A stretch of DNA of 64,000 nucleotides from Xanthomonas sp. (lineage in GTDB: Bacteria > Pseudomonadota > Gammaproteobacteria > Xanthomonadales > Xanthomonadaceae), in assembly GCA_018262705.1 (NCBI GenBank), contig JADFDQ010000012.1, positions 1 through 64,000 on the forward strand. Direction: 5' to 3'. A program made the translations under genes and the position numbers. Shown here one piece after another: positions 1 to 17,623 of the stretch. The notes beneath the pieces are model-generated. The model saw only the letters and a program-made list of their open reading frames with translations, did no database searches and had not been told where the DNA came from. Each line of letters begins with the position of its first letter. The stretch's first letter is position 1.

Positions 1-368
1 ACAACGCGGGCCTGCTGCTGCGCGGCACCAAGCGCGACGACGTGGAGCGCGGCCAGGTGCTGTCCAAGCCGGGTTCGATCACGCCGCACACGGAGTTCGA
101 GGCGGAAGTGTACGTGCTGAGCAAGGACGAAGGCGGCCGTCACACGCCGTTCTTCAAGGGCTACCGCCCGCAGTTCTATTTCCGCACGACCGACATCACC
201 GGCGCCGTCACCCTGCCGGAAGGCGTGGAGATGGTGATGCCGGGCGACAACATCAAGATGGCGGTGACGCTGATCCACCCGATCGCGATGGACGACGGCC
301 TGCGTTTTGCGATTCGCGAAGGCGGCCGCACGGTCGGCGCCGGCGTGGTGGCGAAGATCGTCAAGTGA
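1..368 (+). CDS. tuf: Elongation factor Tu, C-terminal part (cut by window edge)
   Basis: This is the last third of EF-Tu, the GTPase that delivers aminoacyl-tRNA to the ribosome. Reading from base 3 gives [10 protein letters not shown], followed by the domain II/III beta-barrel sequence ending [10 protein letters not shown] and TGA. The match to bacterial EF-Tu is clear throughout (for example [17 protein letters not shown]). The N-terminal G domain lies outside the window. Its position just before tRNA-Trp, secE and nusG identifies it as the tuf copy next to the ribosomal-protein/RNA polymerase operon. A GC-rich hairpin follows within 10 bases of the stop. Confidence 0.97.
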   Translation, partial: NAGLLLRGTKRDDVERGQVLSKPGSITPHTEFEAEVYVLSKDEGGRHTPFFKGYRPQFYFRTTDITGAVTLPEGVEMVMPGDNIKMAVTLIHPIAMDDGLRFAIREGGRTVGAGVVAKIVK

Positions 369-377
369 CGCACTGAC

Positions 378-401
378 GCCAGCGCGCTCCGGCGCGCTGG
401 C
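378..401 (+). terminator. GC-rich hairpin after tuf
   Basis: A 9-bp stem (378-386 with 393-401) encloses a 6-base loop ten bases after the tuf stop. It lacks a T-tract, so it may be a weak terminator or an RNA-processing hairpin that separates tuf mRNA from the downstream tRNA-Trp. Confidence 0.4.
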
Positions 402-411
402 CTTGGACGGT

Positions 412-436
412 GCGTCATCCCGGCGCAAGCCGGGAT
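412..436 (+). repeat. Short palindromic repeat, GCGTCATCCC family (copy 1)
   Basis: A small stem (417-424 with 429-436, loop GCAA) begins with GCGTCATCCC. The same opening occurs at 4374-4397 and 4418-4439, each time followed by a C-rich/G-rich stem. This is a REP-type intergenic repeat. The rest of the tuf to tRNA spacer holds a second imperfect GC palindrome near 465-480 and nothing else I can identify. Confidence 0.6.
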
Positions 437-502
437 CCGGCTTTACAAAGCGACATCCCCGCGCGGGCGGATCCCGGATCCGCCTGCGCCGTTTTCAAAA
501 AT

Positions 503-578
<76 letters not shown>

Positions 579-619
579 AACGGATCCCGCTTCGTCGGGG
601 TTCCTTCGAGAGAGGCTCC

Positions 620-1000
620 ATGACCAGCAACGCGCTGCCCAATCCGAACTCCAGTTCCGGCGATGTCGTCAAGTATGTCGTCGCGCTTGTGCTGGTGGTT
701 GCGGGAATCGTCGGCTACTACCTGCTCGGGGATGACTTGCCCAGCGGCGTGCGCATGCTGGTGGTCGCGGCGGGCGTCATCGCCGCCGGCGCGGTGTTCA
801 TGTACACGGCCAGGGGCGTTAGAACCCGCGAGTTTCTTTCCGAGTCGCGTTTCGAGTTGCGCAAGGTGGTCTGGCCGACGCGCCAGGAAACCAACCGTAT
901 GATGATTATCGTGATCCTTGCCGTGCTTGCGTTCAGCCTGATCATGGCGGCGTTCGACTGGATCATCCAGATCGGCGTGAAGTGGCTGCTTGGTTCCTGA
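620..1000 (+). CDS. secE: Preprotein translocase subunit SecE
   Basis: SecE is the small essential subunit that clamps SecY in the inner-membrane Sec channel. The 126-residue product has two hydrophobic helices near the N-terminus (about residues 17-36 and 43-61), the conserved cytoplasmic amphipathic segment with [13 protein letters not shown] (about 79-91), and a final membrane helix. This is the three-helix arrangement of long gammaproteobacterial SecE. ATG 620 follows a GAGAGAGG ribosome site. It is immediately followed by nusG, as in most proteobacteria. Confidence 0.95.
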   Translation: MTSNALPNPNSSSGDVVKYVVALVLVVAGIVGYYLLGDDLPSGVRMLVVAAGVIAAGAVFMYTARGVRTREFLSESRFELRKVVWPTRQETNRMMIIVILAVLAFSLIMAAFDWIIQIGVKWLLGS

Positions 1001-1011
1001 TGGAGGTTTCA

Positions 1012-1587
1012 GTGAGCAATTCCGACATCAGCAAGCGCTGGTACGTGGTTCATGCCTATTCCGGCTTCGAGAAGTCGGTCGCCCAAGCGCTGCGCGACCG
1101 CATCGCCCGGCTGGAAATGCAGGATCGCTTCGGCGAGGTGCTGGTCCCCACCGAAGAAGTGGTGGAGATGCGCGCAGGGCAAAAACGCCGTTCCGAGCGC
1201 AAGTTCTTCCCGGGTTATGTGCTGGTGCAGATCGCCACCCATGTCGAAGATGGCATTCCGCGCATCGACAGCGAGTCTTGGCATCTGGTCAAGGAAACGA
1301 CGAAAGTGATGGGCTTCATCGGCGGTACCGCCGATCGCCCGCTGCCGATCCGCGATGATGAGGCCGATGCCATCTTGCAGCGCGTGCAGGACGGCGTCGA
1401 AAAGCCGAAGCCGAAGGTGCTGTTCGAGCCGGGCCAGATGGTTCGGGTCGTCGACGGCCCGTTCAACGACTTCAACGGCGTGGTCGAAGAAATCAACTAC
1501 GAGAAGAGCCGTTTGCGGGTCGCGGTGCTCATCTTCGGGCGTTCCACGCCGGTCGAACTGGAGTTCTCGCAGGTCGAAAAGGCCTGA
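1012..1587 (+). CDS. nusG: Transcription termination/antitermination factor NusG
   Basis: NusG binds the RNA polymerase clamp to raise processivity and links polymerase to Rho or to the S10 protein of the ribosome. The 191-residue protein has the NGN domain ([20 protein letters not shown] near the start) and a C-terminal KOW domain ([19 protein letters not shown]). I chose GTG 1012 because GGAGG at 1002-1006 sits five bases before it. An in-frame ATG at 1000, overlapping the secE stop, would add four residues. Confidence 0.95.
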   Translation: MSNSDISKRWYVVHAYSGFEKSVAQALRDRIARLEMQDRFGEVLVPTEEVVEMRAGQKRRSERKFFPGYVLVQIATHVEDGIPRIDSESWHLVKETTKVMGFIGGTADRPLPIRDDEADAILQRVQDGVEKPKPKVLFEPGQMVRVVDGPFNDFNGVVEEINYEKSRLRVAVLIFGRSTPVELEFSQVEKA

Positions 1588-1607
1588 TCGCGTCGAAAGG
1601 CGAAAAC

Positions 1608-1616
1608 TGCTATACT
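1608..1616 (+). promoter_or_regulatory. Candidate extended -10 promoter for rplKAJL-rpoBC
   Basis: TGC-TATACT (TATACT at 1611-1616) is a close match to an extended -10 element. No good -35 hexamer lies 16-18 bases upstream. It falls 21 bases after the nusG stop and starts a 196-bp spacer that would become the 5' leader of rplK. I see no further gene in that spacer. Confidence 0.45.
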
Positions 1617-1783
1617 GCCTTGCTCACCATTTTGAATGTGCCGTGCGCCGCTGCGCGCGGACATTCGAGCTGGTCGAATGAACGGGCCGCGCCGCGACGC
1701 CGGGACGCGCGCTGCCCTTGATGACGATGATCCCGGTCCGATGGGGAGCCTGACAACAGGCGTTTGCACCCGGAGACACGACA

Positions 1784-2212
1784 ATGGCAAAGAAAGTTGT
1801 TGGCTACATCAAGCTGCAGGTGAAGGCCGGTCAGGCCAACCCCTCGCCGCCGGTGGGTCCTGCGCTGGGTCAGCGCGGCCTAAACATCATGGAGTTCTGC
1901 AAGGCGTTCAACGCCGCAACCTCCAAGCTGGAGCCGGGTTTGCCGACTCCGGTGATCATCACCGCCTATTCCGACCGCACCTTCACCTTCGTCACCAAGA
2001 GCACGCCGGCCACGGTGCTGCTGAAGAAGGCGGCCGGCGTCGCGTCCGGCTCCAAGCGTCCGAACACCGAAAAAGTTGGCAAGGTGACGCGCGCGCAGCT
2101 GGAAGATATCGCCAAGGCGAAGGAAGCGGATCTGACTGCGGCCGATCTGGACGCGGCGGTGCGCACGATTGCGGGCTCGGCCCGTTCCATGGGTCTGACG
2201 GTGGAGGGCTGA
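1784..2212 (+). CDS. rplK: 50S ribosomal protein L11
   Basis: L11 is the 23S rRNA GTPase-centre protein that contacts elongation factors and RelA. At 142 residues it is exactly family length. The N-terminal domain carries [20 protein letters not shown], and the C-terminal rRNA-binding domain carries the usual [14 protein letters not shown] ending. ATG 1784 is preceded by a GGAGAC ribosome site. The rplA gene starts four bases after its stop. Confidence 0.98.
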   Translation: MAKKVVGYIKLQVKAGQANPSPPVGPALGQRGLNIMEFCKAFNAATSKLEPGLPTPVIITAYSDRTFTFVTKSTPATVLLKKAAGVASGSKRPNTEKVGKVTRAQLEDIAKAKEADLTAADLDAAVRTIAGSARSMGLTVEG

Positions 2213-2216
2213 GGCG

Positions 2217-2915
2217 ATGGCACTGAACAAGCGACAGAAAGCGATCCTTGCCGCCACCGTTCCCGGCAAGGCGTATCCGATCGATGAGGCCCTGAAAATC
2301 CTCAAGGACGGCAGCAAGGCCAAGTTCGTCGAAGCGATCGACGTAGCCGTGCGCCTTGGCGTGGACGCCAAGAAGTCCGACCAGCAGGTGCGCGGCTCGA
2401 CCGTGCTGCCGGCCGGTACCGGCAAGTCGGTGCGGGTGGCGGTGTTTTGCCCGGCCGGCGCCAAGGCCGATGAAGCATTGGCAGCAGGTGCCGACGTGGT
2501 CGGCATGGACGATCTGGCCGAGAAGATGCAGGGCGGCGATCTCAACTATGACGTGGTGATCGCCACCCCGGACGCGATGCGCGTGGTCGGCAAGCTCGGT
2601 CAGTTGCTCGGCCCGCGCGGCTTGATGCCGAACCCCAAGGTGGGCACGGTGTCGCCGAACCCGGCCGAAGCGGTGAAGAACGCCAAGGCGGGTCAGGTGC
2701 GCTATCGCACCGACAAGGCCGGCATCATCCACTGCACCATCGGCAAGGCGAATTTCGAATCCGATGCGCTCAAGGGCAACCTGCAAGCGCTGCTCGCGGA
2801 TCTGGTCAAGGCCAAGCCGGCGACTTCCAAGGGCACCTATTTGCAGAAGGTTTCGCTCAGCTCGACCATGGGCCCCGGCGTCACCGTGGACCAGTCCTCG
2901 CTGGCGTTGAAGTAA
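2217..2915 (+). CDS. rplA: 50S ribosomal protein L1
   Basis: L1 binds 23S rRNA at the L1 stalk and, in other gammaproteobacteria, represses its own L11-L1 message. The 232-residue protein has the diagnostic [18 protein letters not shown] segment and the terminal [13 protein letters not shown] motif. It starts four bases after rplK, consistent with translational coupling and autogenous control, although I did not identify the L1 binding site in the message. Confidence 0.98.
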   Translation: MALNKRQKAILAATVPGKAYPIDEALKILKDGSKAKFVEAIDVAVRLGVDAKKSDQQVRGSTVLPAGTGKSVRVAVFCPAGAKADEALAAGADVVGMDDLAEKMQGGDLNYDVVIATPDAMRVVGKLGQLLGPRGLMPNPKVGTVSPNPAEAVKNAKAGQVRYRTDKAGIIHCTIGKANFESDALKGNLQALLADLVKAKPATSKGTYLQKVSLSSTMGPGVTVDQSSLALK

Positions 2916-3368
2916 GCGTTTTTTCGCGCCAAGCACCTTCGGGTGCGTGGTACAGGGATGTGCTGCCGAAGATCGCGCAGCGATCAGGCGTAGGAACGTG
3001 AGGTGGCTTTGCCGCTTCCGTTCCGCACCACCCGCGGCAGGATGCCCGGTGTTGTGCAAGGAATTTTGAAGGCCCCGCCGCAATCCGTCGCAGCGGAAGC
3101 CGTCAAAGACCGCAGGTGCGGTCTGCGCGTGGCAACGACGGGCAGGGATGCTCGCATGGCAGGGATTCGCCGTTGCCGCAGGCGGGATCGCTTAATCCGC
3201 ATTCGAAGGAATGCCGGCCTGCGCAGATGGTGCTGCCTTTCTGGAATGTTGCAAGACAGATCTGGATGGCCACCGCCGGGATGTTCACGCATCCCCGATG
3301 TCATGGAAGACATCGCCAAGGGCCGTTTGCGGCAGGAGCCGCGGACGGAATTCAACGAAGGAGTAATC
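2916..3368 (+). promoter_or_regulatory. Long rplJ leader (L10 leader region)
   Basis: This 453-bp spacer holds no convincing gene. It contains a 5-bp stem with a UUCG tetraloop just after rplA (2933-2946) and a 7-bp hairpin with loop AGGT at 3107-3124, inside the string AGACCGCAGGTG. In gammaproteobacteria the mRNA upstream of rplJ folds into a kinked structure bound by the L10-(L12)4 complex, and GCAGGUG resembles what I recall of that element. Assignment rests on position plus this short motif; the full fold was not computed. Confidence 0.6.
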
Positions 3369-3902
3369 ATGGCTCTCAATCTGTCCCAGAAAAAGGACGT
3401 TGTCGCCGAAGTGGCCGAAGTGGCCGCTAAGGCGCACTCCCTGATCGCGGCCGAGTACGCCGGCACCACGGTCTCGCAGATGACCGCGATGCGAAAGAAG
3501 GCCCGCGAATCGGGCGTGTTCCTGAAAGTCGTCAAGAACACGCTGGCTGCGCGCGCCGTCATCGGCACCGAGTACGAAGTGGCGAAAGACTCGCTCGTGG
3601 GTCCGCTGCTGTACGCGTTCTCGACCGAGGAGCCCGGCGCTGCCGGACGCCTGATCAAGGAGTTCGCCAAGGGCAATGAAAAGCTGCAGCCCAAGCTCGT
3701 CGTCGTCGGTGGCCAGCAGTATCCGGCCAGCCATGTCGAAGTGCTGGCCTCGTTGCCGACCCGCGAACAGGCGCTCGCCATGCTGGCGCGCGTGCTGGCC
3801 GAGCCGGCCGCGATGTTCGCCCGTGCGATCAAGGCCGTGGCCGACAAGCAGGGTGGCGGTGAAGCCCCGGCCCCGGCCGAGGCGCAGGCCAAGCCGGCCT
3901 GA
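3369..3902 (+). CDS. rplJ: 50S ribosomal protein L10
   Basis: L10 anchors the L7/L12 dimers to the ribosomal stalk and represses its own operon by binding the leader. The 177-residue product starts [20 protein letters not shown] and includes the rRNA-binding segment [19 protein letters not shown]. The helical C-terminus, which binds L12, ends in a tail rich in Ala, Pro and Glu. The GAAGGAG ribosome site is 7 bases before ATG 3369. The frame stays open far upstream, but nothing there resembles L10. Confidence 0.97.
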   Translation: MALNLSQKKDVVAEVAEVAAKAHSLIAAEYAGTTVSQMTAMRKKARESGVFLKVVKNTLAARAVIGTEYEVAKDSLVGPLLYAFSTEEPGAAGRLIKEFAKGNEKLQPKLVVVGGQQYPASHVEVLASLPTREQALAMLARVLAEPAAMFARAIKAVADKQGGGEAPAPAEAQAKPA

Positions 3903-3962
3903 GCACCGACCGATCTCGACAACGTTTTCCATTCAACAATACATCTCCAGAGGTAAAAGCAA

Positions 3963-4331
3963 ATGTCCCTGAGCAATGAGCAGATCGTCGACGCCGTCGC
4001 CGGCATGTCGCTGATGGAAGTGATGGACCTGGTCAAGGCCATCGAAGAGAAGTTCGGCGTGTCCGCCGCCGCCCCGGTGATGGCTGCCGGTCCGGCCGTG
4101 GCCGCCGCCGCCGCCGAAGAGCAGACCGAGTTCAGCGTCATCCTGAAGAACGCCGGCAGCAAGACCGTCGAGGTCATCAAGGCCGTCCGCGCGATCACCG
4201 GCCTGGGCCTGAAGGAAGCCAAGGATCTGACCGTGGCCGGTGGTCCGGTGAAGGAAAGCGTCTCGAAGGAAGAAGCCGAGAAGATGAAGAAAGATCTCGA
4301 AGCCGCTGGCGCTACCGTCGAAGTCAAGTGA
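3963..4331 (+). CDS. rplL: 50S ribosomal protein L7/L12
   Basis: L7/L12 is the acidic, multi-copy stalk protein that recruits and activates translational GTPases. The 122-residue protein has an N-terminal dimerisation helix ([20 protein letters not shown]), an Ala-rich hinge (about 37-55) and the compact C-terminal domain ending [11 protein letters not shown]. An AGAGG ribosome site precedes ATG 3963. Its TGA lies inside the foot of a long hairpin (4330-4378). Confidence 0.98.
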   Translation: MSLSNEQIVDAVAGMSLMEVMDLVKAIEEKFGVSAAAPVMAAGPAVAAAAAEEQTEFSVILKNAGSKTVEVIKAVRAITGLGLKEAKDLTVAGGPVKESVSKEEAEKMKKDLEAAGATVEVK

Positions 4332-4378
4332 CGCATTGGCGCGGCTGCGCATTGCGCAGCCGCCTTGGCCAATGCGTC
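4330..4378 (+). promoter_or_regulatory. Long hairpin at the rplL stop codon (attenuator/processing candidate)
   Basis: An 11-bp outer stem (4330-4340 with 4368-4378) continues into a 10-bp inner stem (4341-4350 with 4354-4363), with a 4-base bulge on the 3' side. There is no T-tract. In E. coli the rplL-rpoB gap carries a partial terminator and an RNase III site that reduce rpoBC expression relative to L7/L12. The position and shape here suggest the same job, but that is inference. Confidence 0.55.
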
Positions 4379-4444
4379 ATCCCCGCGCAGGCGGGGAGCC
4401 ATTGGCAAATCGCCGAAGCGTCATCCCCGCGTTGGGGATCCAGC
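4374..4444 (+). repeat. Two GCGTCATCCC-family palindromic repeats
   Basis: Two short palindromes open with GCGTCATCCCCGCG. Their stems are 4380-4386 with 4391-4397 and 4423-4428 with 4434-4439. They match the copy at 412-436. The first begins within the 3' foot of the hairpin after rplL. Confidence 0.6.
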
Positions 4445-4592
4445 TCACTGGAATTGGCTCCGAATTGATTGCAATAAGGAAAAAATCGCCGGCGTCCCGG
4501 GCTTCGGGATTGCCGGAATCCAGCCGAGGCTGGGGGTCAATGCCCCCGGCCTTTGGCCGTTGTAGCAGCAACCGTTTCACCACCGATCGAGT

Positions 4593-4694
4593 TGACAGTC
4601 GGAAGTAGCGGGAGAGGGCGTGCTGGTGCCGGCAATACCAGCGACTTCCCACTGTCAGTTTCTGTTTCCTCCCGTGGGCCGTTCATGCACGGCC
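4593..4694 (+). other. Structured leader upstream of rpoB
   Basis: TGACAGT (4593-4599) pairs with ACTGTCA (4651-4657), and GGAAGT (4601-4606) with ACTTCC (4644-4649) across one C-C mismatch: a 13-pair stem. Inside it, GCTGGT (4622-4627) pairs with ACCAGC (4637-4642). CGGGAG in the loop (4609-4614) is also complementary to CTCCCG (4669-4674), a possible pseudoknot. A second hairpin (4677-4682 with 4689-4694) follows, 22 bases before the rpoB ATG. No reading frame accounts for this. Confidence 0.5.
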
Positions 4695-4716
4695 GCAGCA
4701 ACGAGGCGCACGCTCC

Positions 4717-8877
<4,161 letters not shown>

Positions 8878-8889
8878 AGACGGGAAATG

Positions 8890-8964
8890 GGAACAGGGAG
8901 CCGGGGACCGGAAAGAGCTAAGGCAACCGCTTTTGATTTTTTCCTGTCCCTGGTACCCGGTTCC
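8890..8964. repeat. Inverted repeat filling the rpoB-rpoC spacer
   Basis: Two 23-base arms (8890-8912 and 8942-8964) match in 18 of 23 positions as inverted copies, with a 29-base AT-richer loop between. The arms are built from GGGAAC/CCGGG-type words. It occupies most of the 145-bp gap between rpoB and rpoC and ends about 45 bp before the rpoC ribosome site. It looks like an inserted palindromic repeat and not an ancestral part of the operon. Confidence 0.55.
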
Positions 8965-9022
8965 GACATTTCTCCAAGCAACCACACTCGAAACGCAGTT
9001 CCTCCTCCCGGAGACCAAAGAA

Positions 9023-13225
<4,203 letters not shown>

Positions 13226-13237
13226 TCGTCAGCTCAT

Positions 13238-13262
13238 GCGGCCCGGTGCTGAACCGGGCCGC
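13238..13262 (+). terminator. GC-rich hairpin after rpoC
   Basis: A perfect 9-bp stem (13238-13246 with 13254-13262) with a 7-base loop starts 13 bases after the rpoC stop. No T-tract follows. It probably marks the 3' end of the operon transcript, perhaps together with Rho. Confidence 0.45.
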
Positions 13263-13312
13263 TGGGCGGTGCATGAAGGCGGTCTGCATCCGGAATGCGC
13301 GATAATCCGCGA

Positions 13313-14089
13313 ATGACTATCAACATCAAGACAGCGGACGAGATCGAAAAGATGCGCGTGGCCGGCCGGCTCGCGGCAGAGGTGCTGCAGATCGTCGCAC
13401 CTCACGTCAAGCCGGGCGTGACCACCGAGGAACTGGATCGGATCTGCCACGATCACATCGTGAACGTGCAAAAAGCGATCCCGGCCAACGTCGGCTACCG
13501 CGGGTATCCCAAGACCCTGTGCACCTCGGTCAACAACGTGATCTGCCACGGCATCCCGAGCGAGGCCAAGGAGCTTCGTGATGGCGACATCGTCAATCTC
13601 GATGTCACCGTGATCAAGGATGGCTGGCACGGTGATACCAGCCGCATGTACATCGTCGGCACACCCTCGGTGATGGCCAAGCGTCTGGTGGACGTGACCC
13701 GCGAGGCGATGTTCCGCGGAATCCGCAGCGTGCGTCCGGGCGCGACGCTGGGCGATATCGGCCACGCGATCCAGGAATACGCCGAGAGCCAGCGGTTCTC
13801 GGTGGTGCGCGAGTACTGCGGCCACGGCATCGGCAAGGTCTATCACGACGAGCCGCAGGTGCTGCACTACGGCCGTGCCGGTGACGGACTGGTGCTGCGC
13901 GAAGGCATGACCTTCACCATCGAGCCGATGATCAACGAAGGCGGCCGCCATACCCGCGTGCTGCCCGACGGTTGGACCGTGGTGACCAAGGACCGCAAGC
14001 TGTCGGCGCAGTGGGAGCACACCGTGCTGGTGACCCGCGACGGCGTGGAAATCCTGACCCGACTGCCCGGCGACGACAACGACTTGTGA
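13313..14089 (+). CDS. map: Methionine aminopeptidase, type I
   Basis: This enzyme removes the N-terminal methionine from new proteins. The 258-residue product starts MTINIKTADEIEKMRVAGRL, as in the E. coli enzyme. The metal ligands are visible: Asp in NLDVTVIKDG and GDTSRMY, His in GHGIGKVYHDEP, Glu in FTIEPMI and Glu in QWEHTVLVT. An in-frame ATG at 13295 would add six residues without family similarity. The stop overlaps the glnD start (TGATG). Confidence 0.97.
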   Translation: MTINIKTADEIEKMRVAGRLAAEVLQIVAPHVKPGVTTEELDRICHDHIVNVQKAIPANVGYRGYPKTLCTSVNNVICHGIPSEAKELRDGDIVNLDVTVIKDGWHGDTSRMYIVGTPSVMAKRLVDVTREAMFRGIRSVRPGATLGDIGHAIQEYAESQRFSVVREYCGHGIGKVYHDEPQVLHYGRAGDGLVLREGMTFTIEPMINEGGRHTRVLPDGWTVVTKDRKLSAQWEHTVLVTRDGVEILTRLPGDDNDL

Positions 14090-16722
14090 TGAACGCGCTT
14101 CCGGCCGACCCGCGTGCGGTTTTGGCCGGGTTGCCCGCCGGAGCGGAAGGCGATGCCGCCTGGAGCGCGCTGGTGCGCACGCTGCTGGCGCGCAACGATG
14201 CAAGGTTGGCGCGGCGCTTCGATGCCGGTGATCCCGCCGAACTGCTGATTCGCCTGCGCGCGCGCTCCGTCGATTTCCTGGTCGGCAAGACCTGGCGCCG
14301 CTGCCTGCCGGAGAGAGCGTCTCTCGACGCGCTGGCGCTGTTCGCAGTCGGCGGCTACGGTCGCGGCGAACTGTTTCCTTATTCCGATGTTGACCTCCTG
14401 GCGCTGGCCGAACCCGACGCGCAGCAGCGCCATCAGGCGGCGCTGTCGCGCTTCGTCGCACTGCTCTGGGATGCCGGCGTGGCGGCCAGCCAGGCAGTGC
14501 GTTCCGCGGAAGAATGCACGCAGGCGGCGGGCGCGGATCCCACCGTGCTGACCGCGCTGGTCGAAGCGCGTGCGCTGGTCGCCAACGCCGAAGCCGAGGG
14601 GCGACTGACGGATGCCATCGCGCCGGAACGGGTGTGGCCGCCGCGCGCCTATTTCGAAATCAAGCGTGAAGAGCAGCGCGTGCGCCACGCGCGATTCGGC
14701 GACACCGCCGACAACCTCGAACCAAACCTCAAGGACGGTCCGGGCGGCCTGCGCGATCTGCAGCAGCTGGGCTGGCTGGCGCGACGCTGTTTCGGAGCGC
14801 ACAGCATCGACGGACTGGTTGCGCTGGGCCACCTCGGCGCCGACGAAGCTGCGGCGCTGGAACGCGAGCGGCGCGCGCTCTCAAGGCTGCGTTTCGGCCT
14901 GCACCTTGTCGCAGGACGGCGCGAAGAGCGGCTGCGCTTCGACTATCAAAAGCCGCTGGCGGCGCGGTTGCACGAGCACGACGAGCCGGATGCGCTGGGC
15001 GTCGAGAAACTCATGCAGGGTTTCTATCGCAGCGCGGCGCTGGTGCAGCGGATCAACGAGCGCGTGTTGCAGCGCTTTGAAGAATATTTCGAGGGCGCCA
15101 CGGCGCCGGTGGCCATCGACGCCGATTGGGAAAGTCGCGGCGGTTATCTCGCCACGCGGCGTGCGGACTGGCTGGGACAAGATCCCGCGCACGCATTTGC
15201 TTTGTTCGCAGCATGGGCAAACGCTCCGACGTTGCGCGGCCTGCACTCGCATACGGCGCGCGAGCTGGCGGAAATGCTTGGTGAAATTCCCAATTACGCG
15301 GCCGCGCCGGCGCCGATGCGGGATGCGTTTTTCGCCCTGCTGCGCGGGCTGCAGCCGGTAGAAACACTGGAACGGATGGCGCGTCTGGGTGTGCTGGCGC
15401 GCTGGATCCCGGCGTTTGCGCGGGTGTCCGGGCGGATGCAGTTCGACTTGTTCCACGTCTACACGGTCGACCAGCACACGCTGGCGGTGCTGCGCAATCT
15501 TGCCTCCTTCGCCACCGGTGAACCCGACGAACGCTTCGCGATCGCCCATCAGGTTTGGCCGTCGCTGCGTAAGCCGGAACTGCTGTTGCTGGCCGGCCTG
15601 TTCCACGATATCGGCAAGGGTCGCGGCGGCGATCATTCGAAACTGGGCGCGGGCGATGCGCGCGCGTTCTGCGCGGCGCACGGATTGCCCGAGGCGGACG
15701 TGGCGCTGGTCGAATGGCTGGTGCAAAAACATCTGCTGATGTCGACCACCGCGCAGAAGCAGGACATCACCGACCCCGATGTGATCCAGCGTTTCGCCGA
15801 AGACGTGGCCGACCGCCAGCGTCTCGACTATCTGTACCTGCTGACCTGCGCCGATATCGCCGGCACTTCGCCCAAGCTGTGGAACAGTTGGAAGGATCGT
15901 CTGCTGGCCGATCTGCACACCGCGACCCGTCTGGCGCTGCGGCGCGGGCTCGGGCATCCGGTGGCAGCGGCCGAGCGCAGCGCGGAAAATCGCGCTGCGG
16001 CTCGGGCGCTGTTGCTGGAAGAAGGGCATCCGGACAGGGCCATCGATGCGCTGTTCGCACACATGCCGGACGAGTGTTTCCTGCGCGGCCGACCCGAGCA
16101 GATCGCTTGGCAGGCCGCGGCACTCGATGCGGCCCGCGGGCGGATGCCGGTGGTGGCCGTGCGCCAGCCGCCCGGGCGCGATCGGATGGAAGTATTCGTG
16201 CACATGGCGGATCGCGACGGCGTGTTCGCGGCAATCGTCATCGCTCTCGACCGAATGGGCCTGGGTATCCTGCATGCACGCATCCTCGATGGCCCCGAAG
16301 ACACCGTGTTCGATACCTTCCAAGTGCAGCCCGGCGATGCCCGCAGCGCGCTGGAGACGGAGGCCGTCGAAGCGCGGCTGACCCAGGCACTGGCCGGCGA
16401 CCTGACCGCCGTCCGCCCCGCGCGTCGTAGCCGTCCGCAGCATCTGCGCCATTTCCACGTTCCGCCGCAGCTCGATTTCACCGAGATCGACGGCGGCACC
16501 CGCATCGGCCTGGTCTGCAACGACCGGCCGGGACTGCTGGCCGATATTGCCGGCGTCCTGCGCGAACAGCGGTTGCGCGTGCACGACGCGCGCATCGCGA
16601 CCTTCGGCGAACGCGCCGAAGATCTGCTGCTGGTCAGCGACGAACACGATGCGCTGCTTTCGCCCGAACGTCGCGACGCCCTGCGCGACGCCCTGCTTGC
16701 CATTCTCGACGGAGACCGCTGA
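14089..16722 (+). CDS. glnD: Bifunctional [protein-PII] uridylyltransferase / uridylyl-removing enzyme
   Basis: GlnD senses glutamine and adds or removes UMP on PII proteins, setting the nitrogen-assimilation state. At 877 residues it is of usual length. The nucleotidyltransferase motif [15 protein letters not shown] lies at about residues 88-102 with both catalytic aspartates. The HD phosphodiesterase motif [14 protein letters not shown] is central, and two ACT domains close the protein ([29 protein letters not shown]). It overlaps map by one base upstream and dapD by one base downstream, so the three are probably co-translated. Confidence 0.97.
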   Translation: MNALPADPRAVLAGLPAGAEGDAAWSALVRTLLARNDARLARRFDAGDPAELLIRLRARSVDFLVGKTWRRCLPERASLDALALFAVGGYGRGELFPYSDVDLLALAEPDAQQRHQAALSRFVALLWDAGVAASQAVRSAEECTQAAGADPTVLTALVEARALVANAEAEGRLTDAIAPERVWPPRAYFEIKREEQRVRHARFGDTADNLEPNLKDGPGGLRDLQQLGWLARRCFGAHSIDGLVALGHLGADEAAALERERRALSRLRFGLHLVAGRREERLRFDYQKPLAARLHEHDEPDALGVEKLMQGFYRSAALVQRINERVLQRFEEYFEGATAPVAIDADWESRGGYLATRRADWLGQDPAHAFALFAAWANAPTLRGLHSHTARELAEMLGEIPNYAAAPAPMRDAFFALLRGLQPVETLERMARLGVLARWIPAFARVSGRMQFDLFHVYTVDQHTLAVLRNLASFATGEPDERFAIAHQVWPSLRKPELLLLAGLFHDIGKGRGGDHSKLGAGDARAFCAAHGLPEADVALVEWLVQKHLLMSTTAQKQDITDPDVIQRFAEDVADRQRLDYLYLLTCADIAGTSPKLWNSWKDRLLADLHTATRLALRRGLGHPVAAAERSAENRAAARALLLEEGHPDRAIDALFAHMPDECFLRGRPEQIAWQAAALDAARGRMPVVAVRQPPGRDRMEVFVHMADRDGVFAAIVIALDRMGLGILHARILDGPEDTVFDTFQVQPGDARSALETEAVEARLTQALAGDLTAVRPARRSRPQHLRHFHVPPQLDFTEIDGGTRIGLVCNDRPGLLADIAGVLREQRLRVHDARIATFGERAEDLLLVSDEHDALLSPERRDALRDALLAILDGDR

Positions 16723-17606
16723 TGCCCAGCAAACCGCCTGCGAAAAAATCGCCAACGCCCGCGCGCGCAGCGCAGGTTGAAGAATTGCGCTTCCTGATCG
16801 ACAGCGCCTGGGAACGGCGCGCTGCGCTCACGCCCGAAGAAATCGACGGTTCGACCAAGCCGACGGTGGATCGTGCGATCGCCGGCCTGGAGCAGGGCTG
16901 GCTGCGCGTGGCCGAACCCGACGGCACGGGCGGCTGGCAGGTCAACGAATGGCTGAAGAAAGCGGTGCTGCTGTATTTTCGCACCCAGGACATGGAGCTG
17001 ATCGAGGCCTATCCGGCGCCGTTCTGGGACAAGGTGCCGGCGCGTTTCGCGGAATTCGACGAAAATGCGTTTCGCAAGCTTGGTGCGCGCGTGGTGCCCG
17101 GCGCCGTGGTGCGCGCGGGCAGCCACATCGGCAAGGATGTGGTGCTGATGCCGAGTTTCGTCAACATCGGCGCCTACGTCGGGTCTGGAACCATGGTCGA
17201 CACCTGGGCGACGGTCGGGAGCTGTGCCCAGATCGGCAAGGGCTGCCATCTGTCGGGCGGCGTCGGCATCGGCGGCGTGCTGGAGCCGCTGCAGGCCAGT
17301 CCGACGATCATTGAAGACCACTGCTTCATCGGCGCGCGTTCGGAAGTGGTGGAAGGCTTTGTGGTCGGCCATCACAGCGTGGTGGGGATGGGCGTGTTCC
17401 TCGGCCAGAGCACCCGCGTTTTCAACCGCATGACCGGCGAAGTGAGCTACGGCAGCGTGCCGCCGGGGAGCGTGGTGGTGTCCGGTTCGCTGCCCGCTGC
17501 CGATGGAAGTCATTCGTTGTACTGCGCGGTGATCGTCAAGCAGGTGGACGCAAAAACCCGCAGCAAGACTTCGGTGAATGAGTTGCTGCGCGGGTTGGCG
17601 GATTGA
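16722..17606 (+). CDS. dapD: 2,3,4,5-tetrahydropyridine-2,6-dicarboxylate N-succinyltransferase
   Basis: DapD adds a succinyl group in the lysine/diaminopimelate pathway. The 294-residue protein has an N-terminal helical domain and a left-handed beta-helix of hexapeptide repeats ([20 protein letters not shown], then [20 protein letters not shown] and [14 protein letters not shown]). It starts on the last base of glnD. The N-terminal tail is about 20 residues longer than in E. coli, Lys/Pro/Ala-rich and probably disordered. The pathway partner dapE lies 660 bp downstream. Confidence 0.96.
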   Translation: MPSKPPAKKSPTPARAAQVEELRFLIDSAWERRAALTPEEIDGSTKPTVDRAIAGLEQGWLRVAEPDGTGGWQVNEWLKKAVLLYFRTQDMELIEAYPAPFWDKVPARFAEFDENAFRKLGARVVPGAVVRAGSHIGKDVVLMPSFVNIGAYVGSGTMVDTWATVGSCAQIGKGCHLSGGVGIGGVLEPLQASPTIIEDHCFIGARSEVVEGFVVGHHSVVGMGVFLGQSTRVFNRMTGEVSYGSVPPGSVVVSGSLPAADGSHSLYCAVIVKQVDAKTRSKTSVNELLRGLAD

Positions 17607-17623
17607 ATGAGTCATCGCGAGAC

